Assembly: GCA_009760855.2 (NCBI GenBank)
Contig: WPIO01000088.1
Location: 1,152,501 to 1,167,500, forward strand
Direction of reading: 5' to 3'
Origin: Cristatella mucedo
Lineage: Eukaryota; Bryozoa; Phylactolaemata; Cristatellidae
Length of the DNA stretch: 15,000 bases
The notes beneath the pieces are model-generated. The model worked only from the letters and a program-made list of their open reading frames with translations. It ran no database searches and was not told the DNA's origin. Made by a program: the position numbers and the translations under genes. This document shows positions 1 through 8,457 of this stretch, piece by piece. Within the stretch, counting starts at the first letter, position 1. Every line of letters begins with the position of its first letter.

Positions 1-32
1 TCGCCAAAGCTCGGGTTAAGAGGGCACGGGAA

Positions 33-54
33 CCGATCGCTGGCCGATCGCTGG
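33..54. repeat. 11-bp tandem duplication
   Basis: Two identical 11-bp units (CCGATCGCTGG) lie head to tail. The sequence shows nothing else to assign here. It is the first of several loci in the window whose repeat period is 10-11 bp. Confidence 0.85.
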
Positions 55-71
55 CAAAGGAAGCCGGCCAA

Positions 72-255
72 GTAAAAAATAAAAGAAATACTGGCTGATT
101 CCAGAGCCTCTTTTGTATTTCGACAGTAGAGCCTCTATGGCTATCACCACTTCGCTTGCAGCTGCAATACAGGATCACCCACCGCAAGATTCGAACCCAC
201 GACCTCGGGACCGAGGTCGTGACAGGCTACTGCCTTACCTAGTGTGCCATCACAT
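72..255 (-). mobile_element. tRNA-derived SINE, family I, copy A
   Basis: Read on the minus strand, this begins with a tRNA-like head. A box-A-like stretch (TGGCACACTAGGTAAGG, about 233-250) precedes a good box B (GGGTTCGAATCT, 187-198). A body follows containing GTGATAGCC and AAAAGAGGCTCTGGAATCAGCC, and the copy ends in an A/T-rich tail near 72-90. The same head and body recur at 3287-3450, 5255-5430 and 10005-10205, so this is a dispersed family and not a lone tRNA. SINEs of this build are transcribed by RNA polymerase III from the internal boxes and copied by a partner LINE. The anticodon region is replaced by a perfect 11-bp inverted repeat (198-221). The ends are estimated from where similarity among copies stops; no clear target-site duplication was found. 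Confidence 0.82.
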
Positions 256-1187
256 AGATAGAAGCACAACGGTGATCTCAGACGAACTAGGAATTCCACC
301 AAGAGGATCGTAAATCCACTGATACACTAATCGCTAGTCGATGGTCCACTGACAGAATCGCTGACCGACTTGACCAAAGCTTAGTTCAGTGGCCCAGTAA
401 GACTATTTGCCAGCAACTACCGAGCACGATATTCGTCGTCCGGCGTTGAAGATTCAAATGGCAGCCGCCGCAGGCTTCTTGACGTCGACTCTTCGCTTAC
501 GGGTTAATCAACCTGCAGGAAAAGAAGAACGACTCGCTATTTTCGCTATTCCCCCCTCGATGACAAACCTCACTGAGCAACGGACAGCTTCAGCAGGCTT
601 TCGCCAAGGAGTTTTGCTTAGGGCCAAACCTTGACCTTTCGACGGTCACAAGCAACCGTCGTCGGAAGTGATGCTCTACATTATTTTTTCATTTCCTGGC
701 ATAGGCCAAGGGCCTCGCCAGCTTCGCCTGCTTAACATGACGAACTTGAAAGCCCGAGCGGGGTAGGCGCCTTGCATCCTACCACCCTTTGCTACCTACC
801 TACCGATCGATACTTGTGTGCACAGACTTGTCGAACTGCAAGGATTAACTCGAGTGGCATCTAGAGTGCTACTTCTGAGAAGCTATCTTTTTTTGACGTT
901 CTCCCGCCACATTTTACGTGCGTCAACACGCTGGACTTCTCAGAAACGAGCTGCACTGCCGTTGTTGGGTGTGCTACCAAGTGGCCACCAGGTAGCGCTA
1001 GTGCTCCCAACAATCGTTCAGTTAGCAAAGCCGCAGAGAGCAGCTTGGGACCGTAGTGCAACTGAAGTGATGAGCTCCGGGGGGCGGGGCAGTTTATTAT
1101 TCCTAATAATGTGGTGGCTCCAGTCAGACACGTGTGTGTTGAAGCATGAGAATCTGAGCATCTGAACGATCGATCTCAGCTGCAGCA
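256..1187. other. Unassigned sequence
   Basis: Mixed-composition sequence. I see no conserved protein, repeat family, RNA gene or microsatellite. The open frames are short (115 codons at most), occur on both strands and look like chance. An unrecognised short exon cannot be excluded. Confidence 0.5.
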
Positions 1188-1214
1188 CACCGGATGTGCA
1201 CCGGATGTGCACCG
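1188..1214. repeat. 11-bp tandem repeat
   Basis: Two exact copies of CACCGGATGTG and the start of a third lie in tandem. No function is evident. Confidence 0.85.
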
Positions 1215-1361
1215 TAGCGACTGGCTATGCACTCCTCCGCTGGGCATGCACTTCAGGACCTCTCTATGACCTTGATGCTGCTGCTGATGCATCTGAAAGC
1301 CGACCTTGAAGTGAAGCATGAGGCGATAGGCGAGAAATTCTCTGTAGACATAACCCCCAGG

Positions 1362-1828
<467 letters not shown>

Positions 1829-1970
1829 GAGTCTCGTCAGCCATGTGAGACATCCCCCAAATATTTGGATTGAAGACAAAGCTTAGACATACCGCTTTTT
1901 TAGCTTACCTTAAGTGTGGGCATTTCTTCTATGGAGGCCAAACCTGAAGCTGTGTGCCAAAGGAGGTAAT

Positions 1971-2020
1971 ACCCAGCATGCCACAGCATGCCTCAACATG
2001 TCCTAGCATGCCTCAGCAAC
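1971..2020. repeat. 10-bp-period GCATG array
   Basis: Five consecutive decamers share a core of the type CC-CAGCATG (ACCCAGCATG, CCACAGCATG, CCTCAACATG, TCCTAGCATG, CCTCAGCAAC). The period is 10 bp with substitutions but no indels. No known element is recognised. Confidence 0.75.
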
Positions 2021-2279
2021 GGGTTTCTGACGAATGTCAGCCAATGTCGAGCTTTGGGTCAGAGGGCTGAGGTCAGAGGGCAAGTGAGACGGATTCCTTC
2101 GAAAGGAAAAGTCAATGATGGCTGATCATTGCCGTTGCCCAATGTCACCGGATCTGGCGGCCAGACTTCTCAATCAGGGAGTGGACGATGGCGGTTGAAG
2201 CGGCCTGAGGTGACCGAGGAGCCCTGCACTGTAGCAGCAGCTCTGTAGCCAAGAAACTCGAAAGCGTGGCTCCTCCTCC

Positions 2280-2324
2280 TGCCAGGCATGGCTGCCAGGT
2301 GCAGGCTGGCAGCCATGCCTGGCA
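2280..2324. repeat. Perfect hairpin, 19-bp arms
   Basis: Arms 2280-2298 and 2306-2324 are exact reverse complements, separated by a 7-nt loop (GTGCAGG). The arms are GC-rich (the core GCCAGGCATGGC is shared by both). Pairing does not continue outside the arms. It could be a cruciform-prone snapback inversion or part of an unknown foldback element. The stem is short for a microRNA precursor. Confidence 0.9.
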
Positions 2325-2481
2325 ACCGTATCCTGCTGACGTGTCACCTCTGGATAGCTTTCCTCCAGGGGAACTAAATTCTCCTCGAGCACTGTATGCC
2401 TCAGGCCTCAAGGGTTTCACCCTTTTTCATGCTGTTGCGGTTGAAGTTATAAAACACACGTGCGCATGTGCACGAGCACAC

Positions 2482-2606
2482 AAGCACACACACACACACA
2501 CGCACACACGTATATACATGTAACATATACAGTATATATATATATATATATATACTGCATATTTTATGTATAACATATGCAGCATATATTTACACATACA
2601 ATATAA

Positions 2607-2650
<44 letters not shown>

Positions 2651-2652
2651 GA
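2482..2652. repeat. Compound AC / TA / AC microsatellite
   Basis: An (AC)n block (from about 2482) leads into an AT-rich middle with two long (TA)n runs, then into another (AC)n block (about 2629-2651). The first TA run forms a perfect 28-nt palindrome at 2530-2557 (CAGTATAT...ATATACTG). The open frames here (THTHTH, YIYIYI) are low-complexity artefacts. Confidence 0.95.
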
Positions 2653-2926
2653 GGATGCTTATCGTTCGTGAGGATCATGTGACCGCAGGCGGTCGACCCT
2701 GCTCGAGGCTGACGCCGACGCTCGAGCGGCACGAAGGAGTGAGCCACGACGTCACTGACGCTGGGCTGGGCAGAGCAAACCTGCTCGTACATCGTGCGCG
2801 AACGAACCTTATTTGTTGAGCACTCATTCGCTCGCAAGCATGCATGGCAGATTCGACCTTGTCGACACGACTCTCGTGGGTGTTCGTGCCGGCAAGCCGA
2901 CGTGCTGAGGAGTGTCCCAGGTGTTA

Positions 2927-3040
2927 ATATAACAATATATAATAATAGCATGTGTTATACAATAACAATATATATATATATATTAATAATATATTAATAA
3001 TACATTATATACAATATATATTATATATTATATATTATAT
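2927..3040 (-). repeat. AT-rich tail downstream of SINE copy E
   Basis: TA-, TAA- and TATAA-type low-complexity sequence lies immediately 3' of the SINE at 3041-3196 when read on the minus strand. It is probably the expanded tail of that SINE, although an older AT-rich insertion target would look the same. Confidence 0.65.
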
Positions 3041-3196
3041 AATTCATTTGCATAACGTCCTAAGAGAATCTAATAACAATCTCTACTCAGGCGCTTCACG
3101 TATGCCATGGGGCTCGAGCCCACGATGTCGGTCCTCAAATACATTAACCTTGACCTCGTTCGAGTCGAGCAGCTTACCCTCTGGGCCAAACCAGCA
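3041..3196 (-). mobile_element. tRNA-derived SINE with LINE-type tail, family II, copy E
   Basis: On the minus strand a head contains box A (TGGCCCAGAGGGTAAG, 3173-3188) and box B (GGGCTCGAGCCCC, about 3109-3121). The 3' module at 3041-3095 includes GTGAAGCGCCTGAGTAGAG and CTTAGGACG and ends in TGAATTA. Copy D (6690-6830) aligns along its whole length. The 3' module also matches the ends of the LINE 3' UTR copies at 7453, 9216 and 10631. This is the classical SINE-LINE pairing, in which the LINE reverse transcriptase recognises the shared 3' end. The middle of the head (3122-3160) is longer than in copy D. Confidence 0.85.
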
Positions 3197-3286
3197 CATA
3201 TCGCAGCCAACGAAAGCTAAAACGTCGAAAAAATGCTGGACGGTGTGCCGGTCGGATTTGCAAACTAAAAGGAACCGAGATAGCTG

Positions 3287-3450
3287 CTCGAAATAATAAT
3301 GTTTGCTGATTTAACAGCCTCATTTGTATAGGCGGCAGAAGAGTGGCTATCACCAGCACTTGCAGCTGACATTATGGGATCGCCCACTGCAGGATACGAA
3401 CCCTCGACCTCATTCCTGAAGAGCGAGCACTTTACCTCTGCCGCAGTCGA
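3287..3450 (-). mobile_element. tRNA-derived SINE, family I, copy B
   Basis: On the minus strand the head carries a box A-like CTGCGGCAGAGGTAAAG and a box B of the form GGTTCGTATCCTG (3390-3402). The body has GCGATCCCAT, GCTGCAAGTGCTGGTGATAGCC and GAGGCTGTTAAATCAGC, matching copies A and C. It ends at AATAATAATTTC-like A/T-rich sequence near 3290. One substitution in box B (GGTTCGTATCC for GGTTCGAATCC) suggests an inactive copy. Confidence 0.85.
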
Positions 3451-3524
3451 GAGGCATCTCGAGGGATGCAGGTGCCCGTCAGCAGGTCTTTTTTTACAGC
3501 ATAAAAGGGCCTAGCTTCCTTGTA

Positions 3525-3594
3525 GAGTTCCGGTTCGTCACAGAGTTCCGGTTTGTCGTAGAGTCCGGGTTCGTCGTAGGGTTCCGGTTCAGAG
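3525..3594. repeat. 18-bp tandem repeat, about four units
   Basis: Units 3525-3542, 3543-3560, 3561-3578 and a partial 3579-3594 share the core GAGTTCCGGTTCGTCGTA. The period is divisible by three, so a minus-strand frame reads a six-residue Asn-Arg-Asn-Ser-type repeat. That frame has no recognisable protein around it. Confidence 0.88.
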
Positions 3595-3599
3595 AGAAG

Positions 3600-4599
3600 C
3601 GGAGAGCTAGAGTTCGCTCAAGTTTCTTCGGCGATGATGAAAAGAGAAAGCATCTCCCGAGCAGCCCGAGCGAGCGAGCTAAATCTCTTTCCATGCACTT
3701 TTGCATACGCCGGATACGGACCAATATCAATCGAAAAGTGGCAGATAGCACACCGCAGTGAGAGCAAGCATGAGCTCTCAAATAGAGCAATGCACCCGGT
3801 CGGAGCAAAGGCTGCAGAGAGCAAGCGAGTTTAAGGATTTTTCAAGTTCAAGCTCAAAACAAGTTCAAGGAACAAGTTCAAGGAACGGCCATGTGTTTGA
3901 ATGCCGTCAAGTCAGTCAGGCGACATTGCGATGTCAGTCGATTCGTTTTGTCAGCGGAAGCCTCTGCCACCGATCGCCGAGTTTTGGTGTGGCTGCACTC
4001 TTTGCTTCTTCGAGGCTCGAATAGCCTCGATCTCAATCAGACATTCCGTCGTTTAATTGCAGGAGGCCTTTGATTCGTCACAGCTGCTGCTTCTGCTGCT
4101 GCCTTCCTTGGTGGCTGCATGCAGCTGCTTGCGCAGAGTGTGCCCGAGTCCGAGCACACTGTCTCGCAGAGTCTGTGCAGAGTTTATGCAGGTCGGCCTT
4201 TTATCGGCAAGCTTGCCGCCCTACAACGTAGTTTAGTGTGGACAGCCGCCTCGGAGCAGCAGCACACCGGGTAGCAGTCGGAGTGGACAGGCCCGACCCA
4301 CCGGCAGTTGCCGAAGGACAACTTCCGGGACACGCACCTGTGCAGCAGAGGGCATCCATGCAGCGTGCTTCGTCCGGATGCCAATCTGCACAGGCACTGG
4401 CAGCTGGCTGCTCTTCACTGCAGGCCGGTCGCTGGCTGGAGTCTCGAGAAACGGCTGGCCCGCCAGGCTGGGGAGGGGGGTGGTAGGTGAAGGGGAGGGA
4501 AAGTTCGAGAGGCAAGGTAGAGGCCGAGGCAACAGGCATAGGGGTGGCACTGATTTTGGCCACCATTTTCGAGGGAGCAGGGCAGTCGGGAGTGCACTC
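3600..4599. other. Unassigned sequence
   Basis: No conserved coding signal, SINE or LINE was recognised. The area around 4083-4130 is CTG-rich. Open frames between 4200 and 4760 overlap on both strands and show no domain, and at least one runs into the pyrimidine tract at 4600-4679. A short direct repeat (AACAAGTTCAAGG type) lies around 3847-3885. Confidence 0.45.
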
Positions 4600-4679
4600 C
4601 AACTCTCTGCCTCTGTCTCCCTCTCTATCTCTCTCTTTTTGTCTCCTTTTCTATCCCTCTCTATGTTTCCCTGTCTCTT
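4600..4679. repeat. Imperfect polypyrimidine tract
   Basis: This stretch is dominated by CTCTCT, CCCTCTC and TTTT blocks with scattered G and A. It resembles a decayed version of the (CT)n tract at 1362-1828. Confidence 0.8.
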
Positions 4680-5207
4680 GGCTATGCTCGGCTCTTGCCA
4701 GTCACTCTTGTTTGCTATCGTGGGGTAGAGGCAACGAGTCGACGAACCCATCGTGGCCAAAATTGATTCTCTAGGTTGTAAGGATTTATTACAAAATTAA
4801 TCGAGAAAATATTTACCTGCCAGCATGTTCCTCTCCAGACTCGGAGCTCGGGGCTGAATGAGCCAGAGGGCACCGGTTGGGGAGATACAAACCCCCCCCC
4901 CGACTACAACCTGGGCCGCCGCGCCCCCTTCCTACACTAGCTAGTTAATTCGAATCACAGCTAAGCGTGGGGATCCCTAAATTCCTCGTTTAATCGGTTC
5001 ACCCGGTGAATGCATTGAATGCTTTGCAAGCACACTGAGGCGCTGCAAGGCACACGAATGGGAACGCCACACTGCCCGTGGGTAAAGAAAAGCTAAATCT
5101 TCAGTTCGGCATGCAGGCATGTATGCTTGCACGTCTCCTTTTGTGTGTGAGTGCGTGAGCTCGTATGTGAGCACACGCGCATGAAAGAACAGCGTCTAGA
5201 GATACTG
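4680..5207. other. Unassigned sequence with a C10 run
   Basis: No gene or recognised repeat family was found. A run of ten C lies at 4892-4901. The segment around 4900-4960 is faintly tRNA-like on the minus strand but has no defensible box B. Confidence 0.4.
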
Positions 5208-5232
5208 CTACTACTACTAATAATAATAATAA
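5208..5232. repeat. (CTA)n(TAA)n microsatellite
   Basis: CTACTACTA passes into TAATAATAATAA. It sits just 5' of the plus-strand SINE head at 5255-5430. Confidence 0.9.
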
Positions 5233-5254
5233 CGAGACTTTTGTGCTGCACCCT

Positions 5255-5430
5255 GTGAAAAGTAAATTCCCGGGTTTTGGCCGAGGAGGTCGGCTGCTCG
5301 CTCTTCACGACCCAGGTCGAGGGTTCGAGTCCTGCGGCGGGCGATCCCGTATTGCCCGCTGCAAGGAGTGGTGATTGCAGTTAAGACTCTTCTGTCACCC
5401 TACACACGAGGCTGTCAAATCACAGCCAAC
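5255..5430 (+). mobile_element. tRNA-derived SINE, family I, copy C
   Basis: This is the clearest plus-strand copy. Box A is TGGCCGAGGAGG (5278-5289) and box B is GGGTTCGAGTCC (5321-5332), a near-consensus RNA polymerase III promoter pair. The body reads CTGCGGCGGGCGATCCCGTA, GCTGCAAGGAGTGGTGATTG and GAGGCTGTCAAATCACAGCC, aligning with the reverse complement of copies A and B. The box A sequence resembles Leu/Ser-type tRNAs, but I do not assign an isoacceptor. The 3' end is uncertain because the copy runs into a T/C-rich stretch after 5430. Confidence 0.87.
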
Positions 5431-5737
5431 CTTTTTCCTCTTTTTCCACTTTGCAAATTCTCCAAAGGAAGCGTGCCAATTGCTTAGTGTGACAACAAGT
5501 ACAGTGCCAGCGCACGCTTAGGCAGGGGGAGTGTATGCGCCGCCTACGAGCGGTAAGTGAAGGCGCTGCCTCGGCTGCCTCGGCACCTGCGGCCAGTCGG
5601 TGCTGCCTCGATAGCCGGTGCGACCGAGTCACTGTCATCACTACAGCTGTGACTAATGATCTCCATAGCACACCCTGTGCTGTTGCTGCTGCTGCCTTGG
5701 CTGCCAAAGATCCTACGTGTTTTGACAGCCTTGAGTC

Positions 5738-5766
5738 GGGATGGGTGGATGGGGGGGCGGCGGTGG
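5738..5766 (+). other. G-quadruplex motif
   Basis: G-tracts at 5738-5740, 5743-5745, 5751-5757 and 5764-5766 are separated by short loops, satisfying the usual four-tract rule (G3+, loops up to 7 nt). It lies inside the CpG-rich segment. Confidence 0.6.
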
Positions 5767-5900
5767 GCAGCGGTGTGCCGCCAGCTTGCTAGCGCTCGGC
5801 TCGGCGGCTGGCGGCCAACCGACCGCCGGTTGCAGCAAGAAAAGAAGGCCGACCGACGGTGGAATGAGGGGCGCAGGCTGCTGCTGCTGCCAGGTGGGCC

Positions 5901-5924
5901 ACTCACTCACTCACTCACTCACTC
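5901..5924. repeat. (ACTC)n microsatellite
   Basis: Six tandem ACTC tetramers. Confidence 0.95.
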
Positions 5925-6540
5925 TGCCGACGACGACGGGTGGGCGACCCGGGCCGGGACAGGCCCATCAATTCCTTAACCACTTTGACGTATTCCTCAC
6001 CGTCGGCTCGGTGACCGTTGATTGATGGCGGCCTAACCGGATGACGTGGCCAGCGCTGCGCGCTGCTGCCTGGCCGCCGAAGCGAGCAGCTGGGCGGTGG
6101 CGGTGACGGTGAGCAGCGAAGCCGCAGGCTGCCAGCTGCAGGTAGTGGCTTCGCAGAGCCGCTCGGCAGTGCCCCGGGTTGCCTTGCCGACGGCCGCCCT
6201 GTGGGTCTGCCGCAGCAGCGGCCCTCGAGTCCAGAGGGAGTGCCCGGCCACAGTCCCAGCATTCTCGTGACCTCGTGACATCGTGATCCGACAGCCAGCG
6301 GCCCCGACGATGAGCAGGCGGAAGAGAGAGGAGCAGGAAGTGCTGAGAGGCGAGGAAGTGCTGCTGCTGCTGCAAGGAAAACCTGCCAGAAAGGCCGCCG
6401 CCGCTGCTGCAAGGCTGCCAGAGCGGAGAGTTTGAGTGCGGGCTCGCTACTCAAACCCAAGCCTGCGCACACGTTTGCTCGCTCCAGAGAAACACACACA
6501 GGCACTGACACGCGAGCTCGAGTGCACGACACCCGCTCGA

Positions 6541-6568
6541 GCGCGCATGCGTGCGCACGCACGCGCAC
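6541..6568. other. Alternating purine-pyrimidine tract (Z-DNA type)
   Basis: Twenty-eight consecutive bases alternate strictly purine-pyrimidine, almost entirely GC and AC steps. This is the sequence type known to flip most readily to Z-DNA. It sits within a wider AC-rich region (about 6480-6640) that also explains the local His/Thr- and Arg/Val-rich open frames. Confidence 0.8.
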
Positions 6569-6689
6569 CCTCACACGTGCACACACGGCAACCCACGACA
6601 ACGCACACAAAGTGGGCAACCCGCACTCACACTCTCACTTGCACATGCTGCGAGCATGTATATCCGAGGAGTGCACTCTAAAAGTATAA

Positions 6690-6830
6690 GTAACATGTAA
6701 TTCATTTATATAGCGCCCTAAGAGAACTTAATCTCTATTCAAGCGCTTCACATAGGCCGCAAGGCTCGAGCCCACGACCTCGGCCAGGCCTTGGTCGGGG
6801 CGAGCACCTTAACCGCTGGGCCAAACTAGC
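6690..6830 (-). mobile_element. tRNA-derived SINE with LINE-type tail, family II, copy D
   Basis: On the minus strand the head has a good box A (TGGCCCAGCGGTTAAGG, ending near 6823) and box B (GGGCTCGAGCCT, 6762-6773). The 3' module at 6690-6750 reads GTGAAGCGCTTGAATAGAG, TTAAGTTCTCTTAGGGCGC, then TATATAAATGAATTA. From memory, a GCGCTATATAAATG-type end is typical of L2-clade LINEs and of fish SINEs that share their tails; this was not searched. It is the best preserved member of the tailed family here. Confidence 0.88.
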
Positions 6831-6835
6831 ACCCT

Positions 6836-7450
6836 TCACTCATATGAAATCATGGGCTCTGTACGATCGAGTATGCACTCTGTACGGCCTGTGCCTTGCA
6901 GAGTACAGATTCCCAACAGGTGCCATGTTGGCTAGCTCAAACAACGAACGCTTGTGTCCTCTGGCAGGGAAGAGTCGTTGGGAGAAGGCACTTCAGACGG
7001 GTGAGAGACTCTCTCCCCTCGTCTGGGGGGGGGGGGAAGGGGGCCCTGGCTCTAGTACCAGGTGTCACACCTCCTGCCATCCCCCAATGAGGTCACAGGC
7101 TGTCTTCCGAATTTGATGTGACAAAGCCAGACCCAGTGGATCCCAATCTGGCAGTCTGCCAATTTCCGAACCAGGCTGCCTACTAGCCGACTGTGACTGG
7201 ATTTCCAGCAAGCACATAGCTACCCCTTCCTTCCCCTTCGAGACTAAGTTGCGAGGCTCTCTGGCACACGTGAGCGATCCTCAGGCAGCCAGGATGCGGA
7301 CCATGCCCGTCCAAAGGGAGGGGGGACAACTACCCTCCCTGCCCTCCCTGGCCAGCTGAAGAAGCATCAGCCGGAAACAGTCCGGAATCCAGCGGCTGCC
7401 GAGGTTCAACCAATGCCAGTCAGAGCTGGCTGTGAACGCTAGTCTCCTGG
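6836..7450. other. Unassigned sequence with G12 run
   Basis: No gene or repeat family was recognised. A run of twelve G at 7025-7036, then AA and G5 (7037-7043), is the only striking element. If the LINE at 7453-8460 inserted into an older copy, the 3' remainder of that copy would be expected here on the minus strand; I could not recognise it. Confidence 0.4.
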
Positions 7451-7619
7451 CAGATAATAATAATAATTATTAGTAGTAGTAATAGTACTAGTTGTACAGT
7501 AATAGCACACTTGATAAAGCGACCTCAGATAACTTACTCTCTTTCTAGGTGCTTTACAGTTGCTGCAAAGGAAACACGATCGAGTGGTGAGTGGTATCAG
7601 GCTTGATGAGCAACATGAA

Positions 7620-7695
7620 TAGCATGGTTGGGGGTGACATGCACAGGGTCAGCATGCAAGTGTGGGTAGTGGCAGCATGCACAGTGTCAGCACGC
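7620..7695 (-). repeat. Two 38-bp subrepeats in the LINE 3' UTR
   Basis: On the minus strand, units 7695-7658 and 7657-7620 are tandem and share the cores GCTGAC-CTGTGCATG and CAC. The same pair occurs at 10417-10454 and 10455-10492. The copy at 9216-9413 has only one unit. Confidence 0.75.
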
Positions 7696-7770
7696 GTAAG
7701 CACATAAAGGACGAGTCACAGGGACCAACTAAATGCTGTGATAAATAGGTGCGTTTTTAAATTCTTTTTT

Positions 7771-7800
7771 AATGTCATGTAATGTAATGTAATGTAATGT
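7771..7800. repeat. (AATGT)n microsatellite
   Basis: Six AATGT-type pentamers (the second is CATGT) lie inside the LINE 3' UTR. Confidence 0.93.
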
Positions 7801-7844
7801 ATCTCCGTCAGTAACTCCACAAAGTCATAAAGACCATGTGGGCG

Positions 7845-8457
7845 TTACGCAGGAGAGTTTTGTATAGCGCACTCACAGCCTAAGCGGCTTTCGGTACGCA
7901 TTCGGTAGCCAGCAGACTTCGTCTCACGCAACAAAGAGAAAGTGGGAAGCATAGCAGAGTCAGGAGAGCAGTTGAGGTAGTGAGTAGCATAGAAGTAGCA
8001 GCTCAGGACCGCTGAAAAAGATGTGCCATAGTCGACAGTTGGAGAGTAGATGTCGTTGCGTAAGAATTGTGGAAGCGAGTTCCACAGTCTAGGACCTGCA
8101 GAGCTAAAGCTTCTGTCGCCAACTGTCTTTAGGCGGAGGAATGGGACAGCTAATTGATTGTCCACACAGGACCTGAGGGCGCGAACAGGCTGAAACTGAT
8201 GCAGCAGTTCAGCTAGGTACGAAGGAGCCAAGCCGTGGCGGGCCTTGTGGGTCAGTGTAAGAATTTTGCTCTGTCTCCTTTGCTCAACCGGCAACCATCC
8301 TAGCTCTTTCAGCAGAGGTGAACCGTGCTCAAACCGCTGGGACTTGAAGACCAGCCTTGCAGCCGTATTCATAGTCCGCTGTAGTGGCATAATAGCTTTC
8401 TTTGGTAGCCCAGCCAAAAGGGAATTACAATAATCAAGCCGAGACATAACTAAAGAG
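7845..8457 (-). pseudogene. LINE reverse transcriptase C-terminus, copy 1 (fragment)
   Basis: The minus-strand frame is open for about 204 codons and ends at TAA (7845-7847). Near its start it reads SRLDYCNSLLAGLPKKAIMP, then GWLPVEQRRQSKILTLTHKA, GLAPSYLAELL, and VGDRSFSSAGPRLWNSLP. These blocks, in this order, are the hallmark of the region after the RT palm and thumb in CR1/L2/Rex1-type LINEs. The catalytic FADD/YADD box lies upstream in intact elements and is absent. No stop or frameshift interrupts the fragment, unlike copy 2, so it is probably the younger insertion. The in-frame start Met (8514-8516) belongs to the neighbouring element read out of frame and is not a real start. Confidence 0.88.

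Larger units (their letters stand above)
5500..6430. promoter_or_regulatory. CpG-rich segment, possible CpG island
   Basis: By eye this is the longest stretch in the window that is both GC-rich and dense in CG dinucleotides (for example 5760-5870 and 6050-6240). It also has CTG/CAG runs (5879-5890, 6359-6372). In animals with methylated genomes such stretches often mark promoters and first exons. I see no initiator, TATA box or recognisable exon, and the long minus-strand open frame overlapping 5915-6619 contains only low-complexity residues. Repeat-associated GC richness is an equally good explanation. Confidence 0.3.

Noticed and set aside
187-250. A functional tRNA gene
   Set aside because: Box A and box B are present, but the anticodon region is an inverted repeat, no cloverleaf with acceptor stem forms by eye, and the same sequence with a long body recurs elsewhere, so it is a SINE.
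1971-2020. CRISPR-like array
   Set aside because: The period is 10 bp with no spacers, and the genome is eukaryotic.
2427-2951. Minus-strand 174-codon open frame
   Set aside because: Most of it is Cys-Val and Tyr-Ile runs from AC and TA microsatellites.
3494-3808. Minus-strand frame with an Asn-Arg-Asn-Ser-type repeat as a repeat protein
   Set aside because: The repeat is explained by an 18-bp DNA array of four units and the surrounding residues show no protein family.
4900-4970. Possible additional SINE head on the minus strand
   Set aside because: No convincing box B and no body matching the other copies.
5915-6619. Minus-strand 234-codon open frame
   Set aside because: Its residues come from AC/CG alternation and CTG runs, it has no domain, and it overlaps several competing frames in a GC-rich region where stops are rare.
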